From Gloeophyllum trabeum ATCC 11539 (Eukaryota > Basidiomycota > Agaricomycetes > Gloeophyllales > Gloeophyllaceae), in the NCBI RefSeq assembly GCF_000344685.1, contig NW_006920411.1:327426-391425 (forward strand): DNA of 64,000 bases. The letters are read 5' to 3'. Both the position numbers and the translations under genes were made by a program. This document shows, piece after piece, positions 45,030 to 56,900 of the stretch (position 1 is its first letter; every line of letters starts with the position of its first letter). The notes under the pieces were generated by a model. That model did no database searches, had not been told where the DNA came from, and saw only the letters and a list, made by a program, of their open reading frames with translations.

Positions 45030-47684
45030 ATGAGTGTCCCTTGGAAAGACCGTGACGCCCCTCCAGCCTATGCGGGACAGACGCCTGATCCTATTAGCGC
45101 CGAGATAGACCTCCCGCCCCCCGCGTACGCACTCCCGAAGACATACAAGATTGGGGAAAAGAAGACGGACCGGCCCCTCGTAGACATCTATCAGCTGAAA
45201 CTACACTTGCGGCTACTCCGGGCCTTCCACGATCTGAGAATATCTGTGCAGAATGTCGATTCCACCAGTCTACCCCTTGGAGTAGAGAAGCTAAACAGAA
45301 GCGAGCGGTGGTCTTGGTTCCTCCACCTCGCTGTAGAACGGTCTGTTTGCATATGCTGGTCGGGCGCAAACCGTATGTCTAACTCCCGGGTTATATAGGT
45401 TCGAGCGCTGGGTATTATCGCTCCCTGGTTCGTATGGTTCCTCGACGTGGGCAGTGTCTCACGCACCTCCGCTCGACGTCCTGCTCGTATGGCATACTTA
45501 TATGCTAAATCCTACGTAAGTACCTACGAAGTCCTCCACTCGTAATCGGCGCAAATTTGATTTGATAAGATGGTATGCAGAAGACGGCATACGCACTCCT
45601 GAGGTTGCAGCCCTCCCGAGGTCTGCAAATACTCCCCTGCAACTCCTGGTAAGGCCTGTGCCCCCTACTTTTAGGGGTGTTGCTCACAGTTGTTGCACAG
45701 ATTCAATTTGGGGACTTACGAACCTATCAACCCTCCGCCGCTCGAATAGCTTCATGGCGGGATAGTACATGGACGCCCTTCGACCCCTTGGAGGCTATGT
45801 CACAGCTCCGGGACAAGCCCGTAGTATGTCCGCGCTGCCTCGCCGGCCTCCTCGTGCGTGAGTCCTGTGCTCGCGAATCCGTAATCGACTCGGCGCCGTT
45901 CCATTCACATACTGTATCCCGCAGCGTTTTTCCAGGACGACGGATGCGGGTACGCCCAGCAGGGTTTCAAGACCGCGTGTCCATATTGTACGCTCGCTAT
46001 CACGAAGGAAACGCTGGGGGTCGCTAAGCTCGCGCGCGACCTCGCGCGGCGGCTCGAGCCCGTGCAAGTGGATGGTGCGAGGATCCTCCCGAGGCAGTAC
46101 CTCGCGTGCGTAAGCATGCCTGATGTTCCCTCAAGTTCGGGGTTTAACCCTCTTGGAACGATATCTATAGGGGGACGGTATACACGCCTCACAACGCTAC
46201 GAATGTCATACGCGCGAAGCGGTTGCAGGAGTCGTTCCTACGCGCACCGGGCGTGACGTCCCTCAAACTGGACAGCATAGCCGAGCAGTCCGACCGGGCG
46301 AAGGCAATCCAGGAGAAGGCGCAGTATTCGTTCGGCGAAGCGATGATATTCGGGGGCAGGGGTTCTGCTGTCGGGGAGAACCTGTGAGTACAGTTCGTTT
46401 ACGTCGCAGGTGTCGCTGATGATTAGGCTGCGTAGCCGCAGAAGGGTTATGAGCGCGTATTCTGATGACAGGATCTTCTCCGTCGAGCTCGTGGGTGCGG
46501 TACGCGTTGCTGGCTCTTGTCGATTACCGGACTTCTCTTCATGTTTGCGCAGGTTCTGCGGCAAGAGTCGTTCATCGACAAGATGGTCGCCCTCGGGTGG
46601 ACGGACCTGGCGTACTTCGATTCGGAGCAGGACGAGCTTGCGCTGCACCATGCCGTTGCGCGGTATCATGCGTGAGTATCGCACCCGCCGCACTTGCCAT
46701 GCCGGGAAATCCACAACGAATTCGCCCATAGGTTCTTGGATCTATTGGCCACTCCTCCGGAGAACTTCTATGTCCCGACGTTGGACATTGACCTTGCGTG
46801 GCATACACACCAATTGTACCCGGACCAGTATGCTGTCGACTGTAAAAAATATGTAGGCCGATATATTGACCAGTGAGCACTCCCCGTCCCTCTATTTGGC
46901 ACAAAGCTAAGGAAGTACCGGGGCAATGTCTAGCGACGATAGGGTTGGGGAGAGCCGTCTGTCCGCCGCATTTGACCTAACTTGTCGAGCGTGGAAGGTA
47001 CTCCCTTGATTGTGTAGTATACCCGTCGATACTGACCGTCACATATAGTCTCGCTTCGGTATCCCTTACGCATACTGCGGTTGTCCACTTCCAGGGGATA
47101 CTATCGGCTCCCGCGTATCCCAGCTGCGCCACCGACTGCTGCCCTCTCACTCCCGCTCGGACCTCGTCCCCCCGGTGGACAACGAAACTATCTGTGCGGG
47201 CACACACCCAAGCGACCACAACGCGGTGTACGTGCTCGGAGAGCCTGACTGGTACCGCAGAGCACGGAAGCGGAAGGCCATGCAGCGGCGTGAGCGCGAC
47301 AAGGCGGAGGTGCAGAAGGGGAAGATGGACCGCAGGCTGTGGGATCGCGGTATGGGACACGCTCTGCCTTTCTTGGTGCCAGTACCACTGTTCCCTCTGG
47401 GTACCTGTGTTGCACCGTGCGGCAGCGTTCTGAGAGGTGGGCCGGCAGGATGTGCAACGGTGAGTCCCATGAGCGTAGACTAGAATCGCATCTGATCTCA
47501 CTGATTTGCCCAGGGTATGGCTGCCTGCGCCATTGGTGGGTGTGGTGGAGGAGTAGGTGGTGGATGTGGAGGCGGTAGTAATGGAGGCTTTGGATGCGGG
47601 GGAGGAGCTTGTGGAGGTGGCGGGGGTTGCGGAGGTGGAGGTGGTGGCGGATGCGGGGGTGGAGGAGGTGGTGGGGGTTGTTAA
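45030..47684 (+). CDS. GRDP-like protein, copy B, with PPxY motifs and Gly/Cys-rich tail
   Basis: Twelve exons join in frame into 678 residues: 45030-45340, 45399-45515, 45570-45648, 45701-45857, 45925-46105, 46171-46383, 46427-46499, 46553-46671, 46732-46872, 46934-46997, 47049-47459, 47514-47684. The N-terminus holds two PPAY motifs (DAPPAYAG, LPPPAYAL). Then come KTYKIGEKKT, a helical KLHLRLLRAFHDLRISVQN, FERWVLSLPG, WHTYMLNPTWYAED, Cys pairs CPRC and CPYC about 35 residues apart (a possible zinc ribbon), KETLGVAKLARDLARR, SAYSDDRIFSVELVGAV, DLAWHTHQLYPDQYAVDC and the end block YCGCPLPGDTIGSRVS. The WHxHxL-P-Y-DC pattern is the hallmark of glycine-rich-domain proteins (DUF1399-like). The last exon is a 57-codon Gly/Cys tail. 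Function in fungi is unknown. Confidence 0.83.
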
Positions 47685-48189
47685 GTCACTCTATCCTTGC
47701 TTTTCGTCTGTCGGCGGCGGATGGGGCGGTGCAAGAAAGGTGACAGGTTGATACAAGCAAGTGGTCGCCAGTGGGTACCGCTGGTCTTTTTTCATGTAAT
47801 GTACTTCACTCGGCCGATTCAGCAGCGCCGCTCCGTTGCTGAAGCCAACAATTTCCAGAGATCACGGCGAGAAATGTCGGCATTCCTCTTTGCAGCCTCA
47901 TTTTGCCTGTTAGGGAAGCTAGATTACTTGGTCATGCCTGAATTTGCGTCCGGTACGACGGACCCTAACCTCGCTAATGAGCGTACAAACAAACTACGAA
48001 TACTGCACTCGAGTGTACTTATGTTCGAAACCCTTCGGAGAGCGTTACACGCTCAAATGTTGCTCAATTGCACCTGGAGTTGGTATCCCGGCATTACGCG
48101 TTATATACCGAAGTCCAATTGGTAACCGGAGCCACGGAAACGGGTTCCATTTGAGCTCCCGACCCTCTCGTGGACAACGGACCAGACGC
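47685..48189. other. 3' flank of GRDP copy B
   Basis: No gene is seen between the stop of copy B and the target-site duplication of the mobile element. Confidence 0.5.
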
Positions 48190-48198
48190 GTTACACGT
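48190..48198 (+). other. Target-site duplication, left (9 bp)
   Basis: GTTACACGT directly precedes the left inverted repeat, and the same nine bases follow the right inverted repeat at 48,925-48,933. Confidence 0.85.
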
Positions 48199-48924
48199 CA
48201 GGCTCCTAAACCACCGTCCTTAGCGTTCTCGCTCCTCCTTTACTAGGGCGCACGTGCAATGTTATGTAATATAAATCTATTTTTAATTTATTACCGGATA
48301 CAGAACGAACAGAGGAGGAGAACGCTATAGGACGGCTGGAAGAAATCGTCTCCCCGAGATCACCGAGTATGACTAAGCATTCCGAAAGCGGTAGCGGCTG
48401 AGGCCTTCCACCAGCAGTCGGCGGGCAATGCAAGGAGCACCTGAAAACTAGGAGGGGTAAAAACTATATAGAAAAGCATAAAAAGCTATCTTACTGGTAC
48501 TCCTCCAGTGTAAACACCCCCCGTGAACTATTGTCCCTCAGAGGAATTCATCATGTCTTGTGAACCCAATGTTCAGCCCTCAGTGACACTGTCAATGCTT
48601 GTATTTGCTTTTGTCTATGTCAGACCATTGGTGCATTATATAGAAATAGAATGTGCTTCAAATTCTATAGGTATGCGCGCAACTGCTTGTACTACATCCC
48701 GCCGACTGCTGGTGGAAGGCCTCAGCCGCTACCGCTTTCGGAATGCTTAGTCATACTCGGTGATCTCGGGGAGACGATTTCTTCCAGCCGTCCTATAGCG
48801 TTCTCCTCCTCTGTTCGTTCTGTATCCGGTAATAAATTAAAAATAGATTTATATTACATAACATTGCACGTGCGCCCTAGTAAAGGAGGAGCGAGAACGC
48901 TAAGGACGGTGGTTTAGGAGCCTG
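48199..48924. mobile_element. Non-autonomous DNA transposon with 227-bp perfect inverted repeats
   Basis: Arms 48,199-48,425 and 48,698-48,924 are exact reverse complements as read, beginning CAGGCTCCTAAACC. The 272-bp core has no transposase frame. A 9-bp direct repeat, GTTACACGT, flanks the element. Long arms plus a 9-bp duplication fit Mutator-like (MULE) non-autonomous elements best; the transposase would act from elsewhere in the genome. Identity of the arms and intact target duplication point to recent insertion. The open frames on both strands inside the arms are mirror images of each other and are not genes. Confidence 0.92.
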
Positions 48925-48933
48925 GTTACACGT
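48925..48933 (+). other. Target-site duplication, right (9 bp)
   Basis: GTTACACGT, identical to 48,190-48,198, immediately after the right arm. Confidence 0.85.
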
Positions 48934-49265
48934 GCGATTTTAGCAACGCAACCGACCCTCCGTTCTAATTACGCGTTACGTTTCCGACATACACTCGGGT
49001 ACAGTAGGCGCATGTTGTTCTACTAGTACCTCGAACTCTCTTATGCTTTGGACCTTCCATCTGTCTGCGATGTCAATGTCTGGATATCGGATAGCCAAGC
49101 CCTTCGGTGATCTGTTCGTTAGCCGCAACGCTCGGATATAAGCGGCTCATTATCAGAGCGCGGACCACTGGCCACGACAACTCCGCTTCTCGTCTCCAGC
49201 GAATCAAGACAGCGACGGGGAGTACGACTGCGCTAGCGACTCGGACTCTTGTTATAGCTGAACCA
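48934..49265. other. Intergenic upstream of GRDP copy C
   Basis: No gene is supported. The part next to 49,266 leads into the intron-like block shared with copy B. Confidence 0.4.
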
Positions 49266-49322
49266 TGTAAGTACTGTAGAACCCGAATATCTGAGACCCC
49301 TATTGGTGCCTATCAAACACAG
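49266..49322 (+). other. Intron-like block upstream of GRDP copy C
   Basis: Counterpart of 44,850-44,904: GTAAGT at the left, CACAG at the right, then CCTGCGTGATC. See the copy B entry. Confidence 0.5.
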
Positions 49323-49416
49323 CCTGCGTGATCCGAACTTTTTCAGGCTCACATGTACAACGCGCCTATGAAGCTTACGGCTCAGGTACCAAATGCTGTG
49401 AGGAGGTTCAAGCGAG

Positions 49417-49424
49417 TATAAAGA
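49417..49424 (+). promoter_or_regulatory. TATA box of GRDP copy C
   Basis: TATAAAGA in the context CGAGTATAAA, 56 bases before the ATG at 49,473; matches the element of copy B. Confidence 0.6.
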
Positions 49425-49472
49425 GCACTGCAGTCGTCGTAAATTTGGAAGGATCAAATCAGGACTGGCCGC

Positions 49473-52217
49473 ATGACTCTCCCCGGCCCTTCACAATACG
49501 AGACAGACGGACCTCCCGAGTATACAGAACGGGATGACACCCTAATTAGCCCTCCCTTGTACCCACTCCGAAGGCCAAAGGCGTACAAGATCGGGAACAA
49601 GACTACAGAGTTCCCCCTGGTAGACACCTACCAGCTGAAATTGCACTTACGACTGCTTCGTGCGTTCCATGAGTTGAGACTATCGGTGCAGAATGCGGAT
49701 CCCGCCCAACTTCCCCTCGGAGTGGAGAGACTTGACAGAAGCCAGCGGTGGGCATGGTTTGTTCATCTTGCCGTGGAACGGTTGGTTCGTAATACAGACC
49801 CTCGATTGAATCGCTGACTCCCAATACTGTAGGTTCGAACGCTGGGTACTATCGCTTCCTGCATCAGGCGCTCGTGGGTCCAGTCCATGGGCACGATCTC
49901 ACGTCCCTCCGCTGGATGTTCTGCTGGTGTGGCATGCTTACATGCTGAACCCCACGTAAGTGCATCGAATGGATCATTCCTTGCTACCCATCAATGTTCA
50001 CGTCTTTTCGTCAGATGGTATGCGGAAGACGGCGTGCGGTTACCTGAGATTGCAGCCCTGCCGAGGTCTGCGAATACTCCGCTTCAGCTCATCGTACGTG
50101 GTGCTTCTTCCAATCTCGATAGTGATTCATCTGACAGCCTGACATCCCAGTTCAATATCGGCGACTTGCGCAGCTTCAGACCCTCCACGGCTCGGCTGGC
50201 CTCATGGCTCGGGAGCACCTTCACGCCTTTCGACCCTCTCGAGGCCATGTCCGAACTCCGAGAAAAGACCGTCGCATGTCCTCGTTGCCAAGCAGGACTC
50301 CTCGTGCGTAAGTAGCAACGAAAGAGCGGCTCATCGAAGCTCGTTGTATTCACGTATCTTGCAGCGTTCATCCAGGACGACGGCTGCGGGTACGCCCAGC
50401 AAGGGTTCATGGCAGTATGCCCGTACTGCTCGCTCGCGATCACAAAGGAGACCCTGGGCGTAGCCAAGTTCGCGCGCGACCTCGCGCGCGCGAGCGATTC
50501 GCGCGACAGAGCTATTGCGCGCCTACGAGGTAATGGTGAGACTGTCGCCCCGAGGCAGTACCTCGCGTACGCACACCTGCATTCCTCCTAAGGCTAAGGC
50601 GTATGGATTGACAACACTGACATTTGTAGCGGTACGTTACACACGCCGCACCAAGTTACGGATCTCGTGCGCGCGACGAGTGTGAAATACGGGTTCTTGC
50701 GCGCACCGGGGGTGGTTTCGCTCAAGCTCGGAACGATCTCCGAAGAAACCGTCCGGGCGAGGGCGATACAAGAGAAGGCGCAATATTCGCTCGATGGCTT
50801 GCAGAAGCTGCTTTCCGGAGGATCGCAATCTGCCGGACAGAATCTGTTAGTAGTCTTGCCACCTCTCAAGTTATGTATCCACTGTTGACGGACGGCGTTA
50901 GTCGGAGGAGGATCATGAGCGCGTACTCTGATGACAGGATCTTCTCGATTGAGCTAGTTGGCGCTGTGAGTTCAACCGCTAACTAGTGCCAAAGCCAACT
51001 CATTCCCTCGTAGGTCTTACGCCAAGAGTCCTTCATAGACAAGATGGTCGCCCTTGGCTGGACAGACCCGGCGTACTTCGAGTCTGAAGAGGACGGGGTT
51101 GCACTGGATCACGCCGTTGCGCGATATCATGCGTAAATATTACTCCCATTCTTACCACATTCGTTCGGTTCTCATGACGCCCCAACAGGTTCCTCGACTT
51201 GATGGCAACTCCGCCGTCTAATTTCTATGTCCCGACATTAGACATCGACCTTGCGTGGCATACCCATCAGTTGTACGCAGACCAGTATGCTGCAGATTGT
51301 AAGAAATTCGTAGGGCGATATATTGACCAGTGAGTACCAATATCCCCCTATGAACCATGGCACGCTATAACAATGGGGGGCACTTAGCGATGACAGGGTT
51401 GGAGAAACCCGTTTGTCAGTAGCGTTCGACGCAACATGTCGAGCTTGGAAGGTAGGACTCCGAGTTGTAATGTCCCTTCATGTGTTGATGCGTAGGATAG
51501 TCCCGCTTCGGGATTCCTTACGCGTATTGCGGCTGCCCGCTCCCAGGTGACACCATCGGCTCCCGCGTGTCCCTGCTTCGACACCGGACGCTGTCGAAGC
51601 TGCTCCCATCGCAGATACGGACAGACCTCGTGCCCCCAGCGGACAACGAGATCCTCTGCACCGGGACGCACCCGAGCGACCACAACGCGGTGCACGTCCT
51701 ATCAGAACCGGAGTCCCATAGGAGAACATGGACGCAGAAGCTCGCGCAGCGCCGCGAGCGCGACAAGACGGAGGTGCAGAGGGGGAAGATGGATAGGCGG
51801 GTGTGGGAGCGCGGCGCGGGGCACGCGCTGCCGTTCTTGGTGGCGGTGCCGTTACTTCCGCCGGCGCCGTGTGTCGCAGCTTGCCCGAACGTGGTTCGTG
51901 ACGATCCATGTGCGACGGTGAGTGTCGTCTGTGAATACGGGAGACATTACTGGTCACACTAATTTGACTAGGCCATGGGTGCTTGCATGATTGGCGCGTG
52001 CGGTGGAGGGGTGGGTACGGGAGGCGGACGTGAAGGTGGGGGAAGCGGAGGTTTTGTTTGCGGAGGAAGTGCCTGTGGGGCGGGTGGAGGTGGCGGATGT
52101 GGTGGTGGTAGTAGCTCGTGTGGAGGTCGCTGTGGATGCGGGGGCGGGGGCGGCGGTGGTGGCGGATGTGGAGGAGGAGGAGGTGGTGGTGGTGGTGGCG
52201 GCGGCGGCAGTTGTTGA
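49473..52217 (+). CDS. GRDP-like protein, copy C, with PPxY motifs and long Gly/Cys tail
   Basis: Same twelve-exon plan as copy B, about 700 residues, starting MTLPGPSQYETDGPPEY. PPEY and PPLY occur in the first 35 residues. Conserved blocks: KAYKIGNKTTEFPLVD, KLHLRLLRAFHELRLSVQN, VLLVWHAYMLNP, WYAEDGVRLPEIAALPRSA, CPRC and CPYC pairs, KETLGVAKFARDLA, SAYSDDRIFSIELVGAV, DLAWHTHQLYADQYAADC, GIPYAYCGCPLPGDTIGS. The final exon from 51,972 encodes 81 residues, almost all Gly and Cys with some Ser/Ala, longer than in copy B. Copies B and C are in direct tandem, 1.8 kb apart, separated by the inverted-repeat transposon. The tail could bind metal through Cys or form flexible assemblies; neither is shown. 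Confidence 0.83.
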
Positions 52218-52421
52218 AGCACTCCTAACGCGCATAGGAAGACGACGAGATGTGCGAACTCGACTTGAGACGTTTTAAATTACAAGTGCTCAGAACATAC
52301 CTAATATAGAAATGCCGTTACTTCTTTCGGTAATACCTCCCTATGCCCTCGCCTAAGAATGGTATCCTCTCGTCGTTGCTCGCGCTATCATTTCTTCGAG
52401 CTCGCCAGCTAAACTTTTATA

Positions 52422-53876
52422 ATGTCGAGGATATCCTTGGGTCTTCGTTCGTTAGGTCGTGTCCGACGATGGCGTAAACCAGCAGTACGGCACGCCCGCT
52501 TCTCGTCCACAACGACAGAGGGACATGACGAGGACTACAACTTTGGGTTGTACGATGTCATTCTACCCGAGGAACCATTTGTCTACGGCACGTCTCATAT
52601 TATGCCGCACCCTGTCCCGCAACACATCCGGCGCCCACCGTATGTTGGGAAATCACAAGATCAGGCCGAGGACGGGTTCAATGGCGACCCTTGGGAAGGT
52701 GATGGGCTGATCAAGCTGGGCACCGAGGAGGAGAGAAGGATGCGACGAGCTGCTAGTCTAGCAAAAGATGTCTTGACGTACGCAGGGGACTTAGTGAAGG
52801 TGCGTTGAAGGCATTGGACATATCTACGCCAACGAAACGTAGAGGATGGTCAGTTCCACTCCTTCCCGGGCATCGAGCTCTGCTGAAGAGCCAACGCGGC
52901 TCTACGGTGCGCTCGATGCTAATGAAGGAGGGCGTGTTCACCTCTCCTGGTCCGAGGCTCCTAGGCCCATCTCACAAGAATCAGCCAGGTACAACGACGG
53001 CCGAGATCGACTCGCTCATCCACCAGTACATCATCTCCCACAACGCCTACCCCTCCCCGCTCCTCTACTCCGGCTTCCCCAAATCCTGCTGCACAAGTGT
53101 GAACAACATAATTGTGCACGGCATACCCGACGAGTGCGTCTCTGCCTTATTCACCACTCTTACACTTAACCCTCATCTCTGACCCCCGTCCAGCCGTCCC
53201 CTCCAGCCAACCGACCTCGTGAACATCGACATCACGGTCTACCTCGACGGCTACCACGGCGACACCTCGCGCACCTTCGCCCTCTCGCCCTCCTCCCTCG
53301 ACGCCCCAGGCGCACACCTCCTCGCCACCACCGAGCTCGCGCTCAACGCCGGTATCGCCGCTTGCGGGCCCGGGCGGCCCTTCAAGGACATCGGGCGCGC
53401 CGTCCACGCGTGCGTCGAGCGCGAGAGCAGGGCCCGCGGTATGCAGATGTGCATCAGCACGCAGTTCACGGGGCATGGGATCGGGACGGTGTTCCACCGC
53501 CCGCCGTGGATCCTGCATCACCGTGAGTGCCCTTCCTAATATGCGGATATGCTGACTATCATGTCCGCGTAAGTGAATGACGAACCGGGCGTGATGGTCC
53601 CCGGTCATTGTTTCACCATAGAACCGGCTATCATCCAAGGTACTAACCCCCGAGGATGGATATTCCCTGATGGTTGGAGTACGTATTGAAACCGTCATGC
53701 GTCTTTGCTACTTACCGACTACCACCGCGCCAGCTACATCCACCGAGGTACACACTCGAAGTACTGTTTGTGAGGATACACCCGCCTGATAATACCCCTA
53801 GAACTGCGCGCGGGCTGCACAAGCCGAACACACAGTACTCATAACATACGACGGAGTCGACGTTTTGACGGGGTAA
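52422..53876 (+). CDS. MAP1D: Methionine aminopeptidase type 1, mitochondrial
   Basis: Six exons (52422-52799, 52985-53133, 53194-53522, 53574-53678, 53734-53747, 53802-53876) give 349 residues. The Arg-rich, Ser-rich start [17 protein letters not shown] is a mitochondrial presequence. The catalytic domain shows [42 protein letters not shown], then the metal ligands Asp in NIDITVY, Asp in [10 protein letters not shown], His in TGHGIG, Glu in FTIEPA and Glu in [17 protein letters not shown]. It removes the initiator Met from newly made proteins in the mitochondrion. The symbol follows the human mitochondrial enzyme. Exon 5 is a 14-base microexon, and intron 1 is unusually long (185 bases). Confidence 0.93.
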
Positions 53877-53947
53877 AGGAAACAATAAAAATACAAGCAC
53901 CTAATACATCCGATACACACTCGCTATATACTTTTGCGTGACTCGTG

Positions 53948-56900
53948 TCATGACTTGTCGTACACCCCCGCCAAAATCCTGAACACCAAGAACTGATCCA
54001 ACAGCGGCACTAGCTCGACACCCTCGGCCTTGCTCAGCACGCCTCTTGCCTTCCCTATCAACACCTGCAGCTCGCCTATAACCTCGCCCATCATGCCCCT
54101 CTTCAAATTACCCCCCAGCCCCCCCGTCGACCTCCTCCTTCCGGACCTCCTCAGCTCGTCCTTCTGGGAATGCGAAAGCGAAGAGTTATCGCCGGCGGCG
54201 GACGCGTCCTCCACGACCTCCATCTCCCCCACCTCGAACTCGGGCTGTGCGCACCACATCGCGAGCTGCGTCACCGCGTAGAAGAGCACGGCTTCGAGAT
54301 TCTTCCGCGCCGTGTCGCTTGCGTCCTTCACGTCCAGCGGCTTCGTGAGCGTCGACGTGGACGAGGGCATGATCGCCTGCCCTGGTGGGTGGCTAGACAG
54401 CACGCGGAGCACGTCGAGCGTGCAGTTGCCCAGCTCGAGGAGCGTCCCCAGCGACGCCTGCTCGTCCAGGACTACTTTAGTGTGCTACAAGGTGCTATGA
54501 GTGAAAGCATTTAAACAAAGATCGCGGGAGGACTCACTGGGTAGATGATAGCTTCGTCCAGCGGCCAGTCGTCTTGATCGCCAAGGAGCACGGTCTCTCC
54601 GTTGCTGATACTGATCAGGGTTGATATGAGCGCGCTCGTGAGCCTGAACAGCTTGTGAACTACTCCGGTCAAGAACGGCCGCGTTCGTGGATCCAAGTGC
54701 TCCGTGGATTGCAATGACGGCCCTTGGGAGTCTCTCTCCAGCTGTTGCCTCTCTTCCGACGTCACGGGTTCCAGCACGCTGGCGAGATGGTTGGGATGCG
54801 TCAGAGCATAGTTCAATTGTTGGAGCAGGAGCAAGGCGCTCGTCGTGAACGCGCGAAGGACCTTCTGCACTGTCTCGTCCCTCTGCAAGCCGGGAGGCGT
54901 GCTCTCCGCGATGGCGTAGAAGAGGTTCACCGTTTGTTCCATCTCCTCTATGAGCGGCATAGAAAGAGGATCCCCGATAGTCCATGATAGGGTCCGGGCG
55001 ATCTGTTGCCCGGAAACCTGGACAAATGCGCAAGCCTCAAGGTCGAAGTGATGACTGCGTCTACCCAGTGCTTCGAAGACAGACGCAATGAGAGCCAACA
55101 TCATGCAGTAAGCTTGATGAGCTGGACTGCGTTCTCCAGGCAGCTCAGAGATGGTGACGTTTATCTGGCCTCTGCTGACGGCTTCGCTGATGCGATTGTT
55201 GCTGTACGCGATGAGCAGGCCGTCCGTCGCCAATCGCTCCGCTGCTGCAGGAACGCAGGCCAGGGCCAAATGGAATTGCAGGATGCGATCGGTGTACAGT
55301 GCCCGACGTCTCGTCCGAAGTGCTGGAAGATCAGAGACACCCACGATATCCATTTGAGAGAATAATTCGAGGCTAGCACGGATGACGCTAGTTTCTTGAC
55401 ATCGAGTAAGCCAGAACGTAGAGGAGGCGCTCAATTCTGGGTGGGTACATTGCTCAAAGACCGCTATCAAGAGTTGCAGATCTTGGTCGATGTCCCACTC
55501 GGTCCGACTCCTCGCTAAGTCAAGGACCACTCGAAGAGCGTCGATATCCAAGGCCTGAGTAGCTTCCAACATAGCCGAGATGGTCAACCGCTGCGAGGCA
55601 TTCAGCGTCTTTGGTCGCCGGATGAGGGACCTGGCCTGCTTCAGGCAGAAGTACACGATCTGTAGCAGCACTCGATGGTAAGGCACTTTCGTCAATCCCA
55701 TGAAGGATTGCATTGGGGACTGAGGCTTGTTAAGCATAATGTCGTGAATGTTCTTTACGACGGCGATGAATTGCTCGATCTCATCGTTCTTGTCATTATC
55801 AGAGAACCATGCAGCTTCCAATAAAGCCAGAATCAAAGCCAGTCTCCCGTGGTGGATGGCGGACATCATTTCTCCAGAACGTTTCTCATCAGACACACTT
55901 TCGCTGGTCGAGGCCGCCAGAGTCAAAAGAGTCACGCGTACTGGAGAATTCGTCCCTAGGAAGGGCGCGACCTCCCGTAAAAGATGTTGCCACGAGAGAC
56001 TGAGGGCAGTTTGCGCATGTGTGATAGACTGATTCAAATTTATCGAATAGAGCTTGTGTTCCAGATCATCTGCGAGAGATGACGAATGGCTATCGCCAGT
56101 AGACCTGAAGGGATGAAGCCGTAGTTGAAGCAATGAGGTCGAGAATGCGAAGCTGTCTCCAAATTCTCGTTCCATCTCCGGATCCTGCACCCGTAAGTGC
56201 TCCAGGTCCAGAGCGGGACAGTGCTGCCTGATCACGTCAGTCATCTCGTCATACAACCCAGGTTCATATGAGCTTATCGCCGCTTCCGAGATGAAGTCGG
56301 ACAGCTGGAAGTCGTCCTTGATAATGCCTTCGATCGCCTTGTAGCTGGCTGGTTTATTCAGTGTCCGCGACTTCTCATCCAGCTGCGTACGCATCTCTAT
56401 ATCTCGAGCAATGACTTGCACCGCCAGAGCCTTCGCCATTGTCCGATAGGCGTGAAGAGACACTGCTTCATGGAGATTAGAGTGGCGAGCTTCATCGTAG
56501 TCCACGAATGTCTCAGATCTGTAATCGGGGACAGGTCCAAGCTCTTCTGTAACAATGGAGACTAACTTCTCCCAGAAATCCGCGTCTTCCCGAAGCGACT
56601 TCAGAACGGTGCGATGTTCTATACCGTGAAGCCAGACCATATCCAGGAACTGCAAGATGGAGTGGAGAAGCTGGGGCATATGTTCCCAGAGCTCTCTCCA
56701 CTGACCGAGCATGTCAGATGCGGCGCCCAAGGCACTACGCTGTCTTCTCCGAGGCTTATTCATGACCAAATCTGTAGACTTCGTCTCGCTGTCGTCGGTC
56801 TTTCCCATCTTACCCTCGAGGATGCGGAACGAGCCAGCTACAAATAGCGTCGCCAATGCGGGCTCCTTATCAACAGCTAGCGATATGAAGTTCCAAACAG

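Noticed and set aside
48206..48917. Two identical 75-88 residue proteins on opposite strands
   Set aside because: They are mirror readings of the transposon's inverted arms, not genes.
52022..52278. Alternative Val/Ala-rich and Pro/Ser/Thr-rich frames over the Gly/Cys tail
   Set aside because: Simple-sequence DNA leaves all frames open. Only the Gly/Cys frame continues the GRDP copy C protein.
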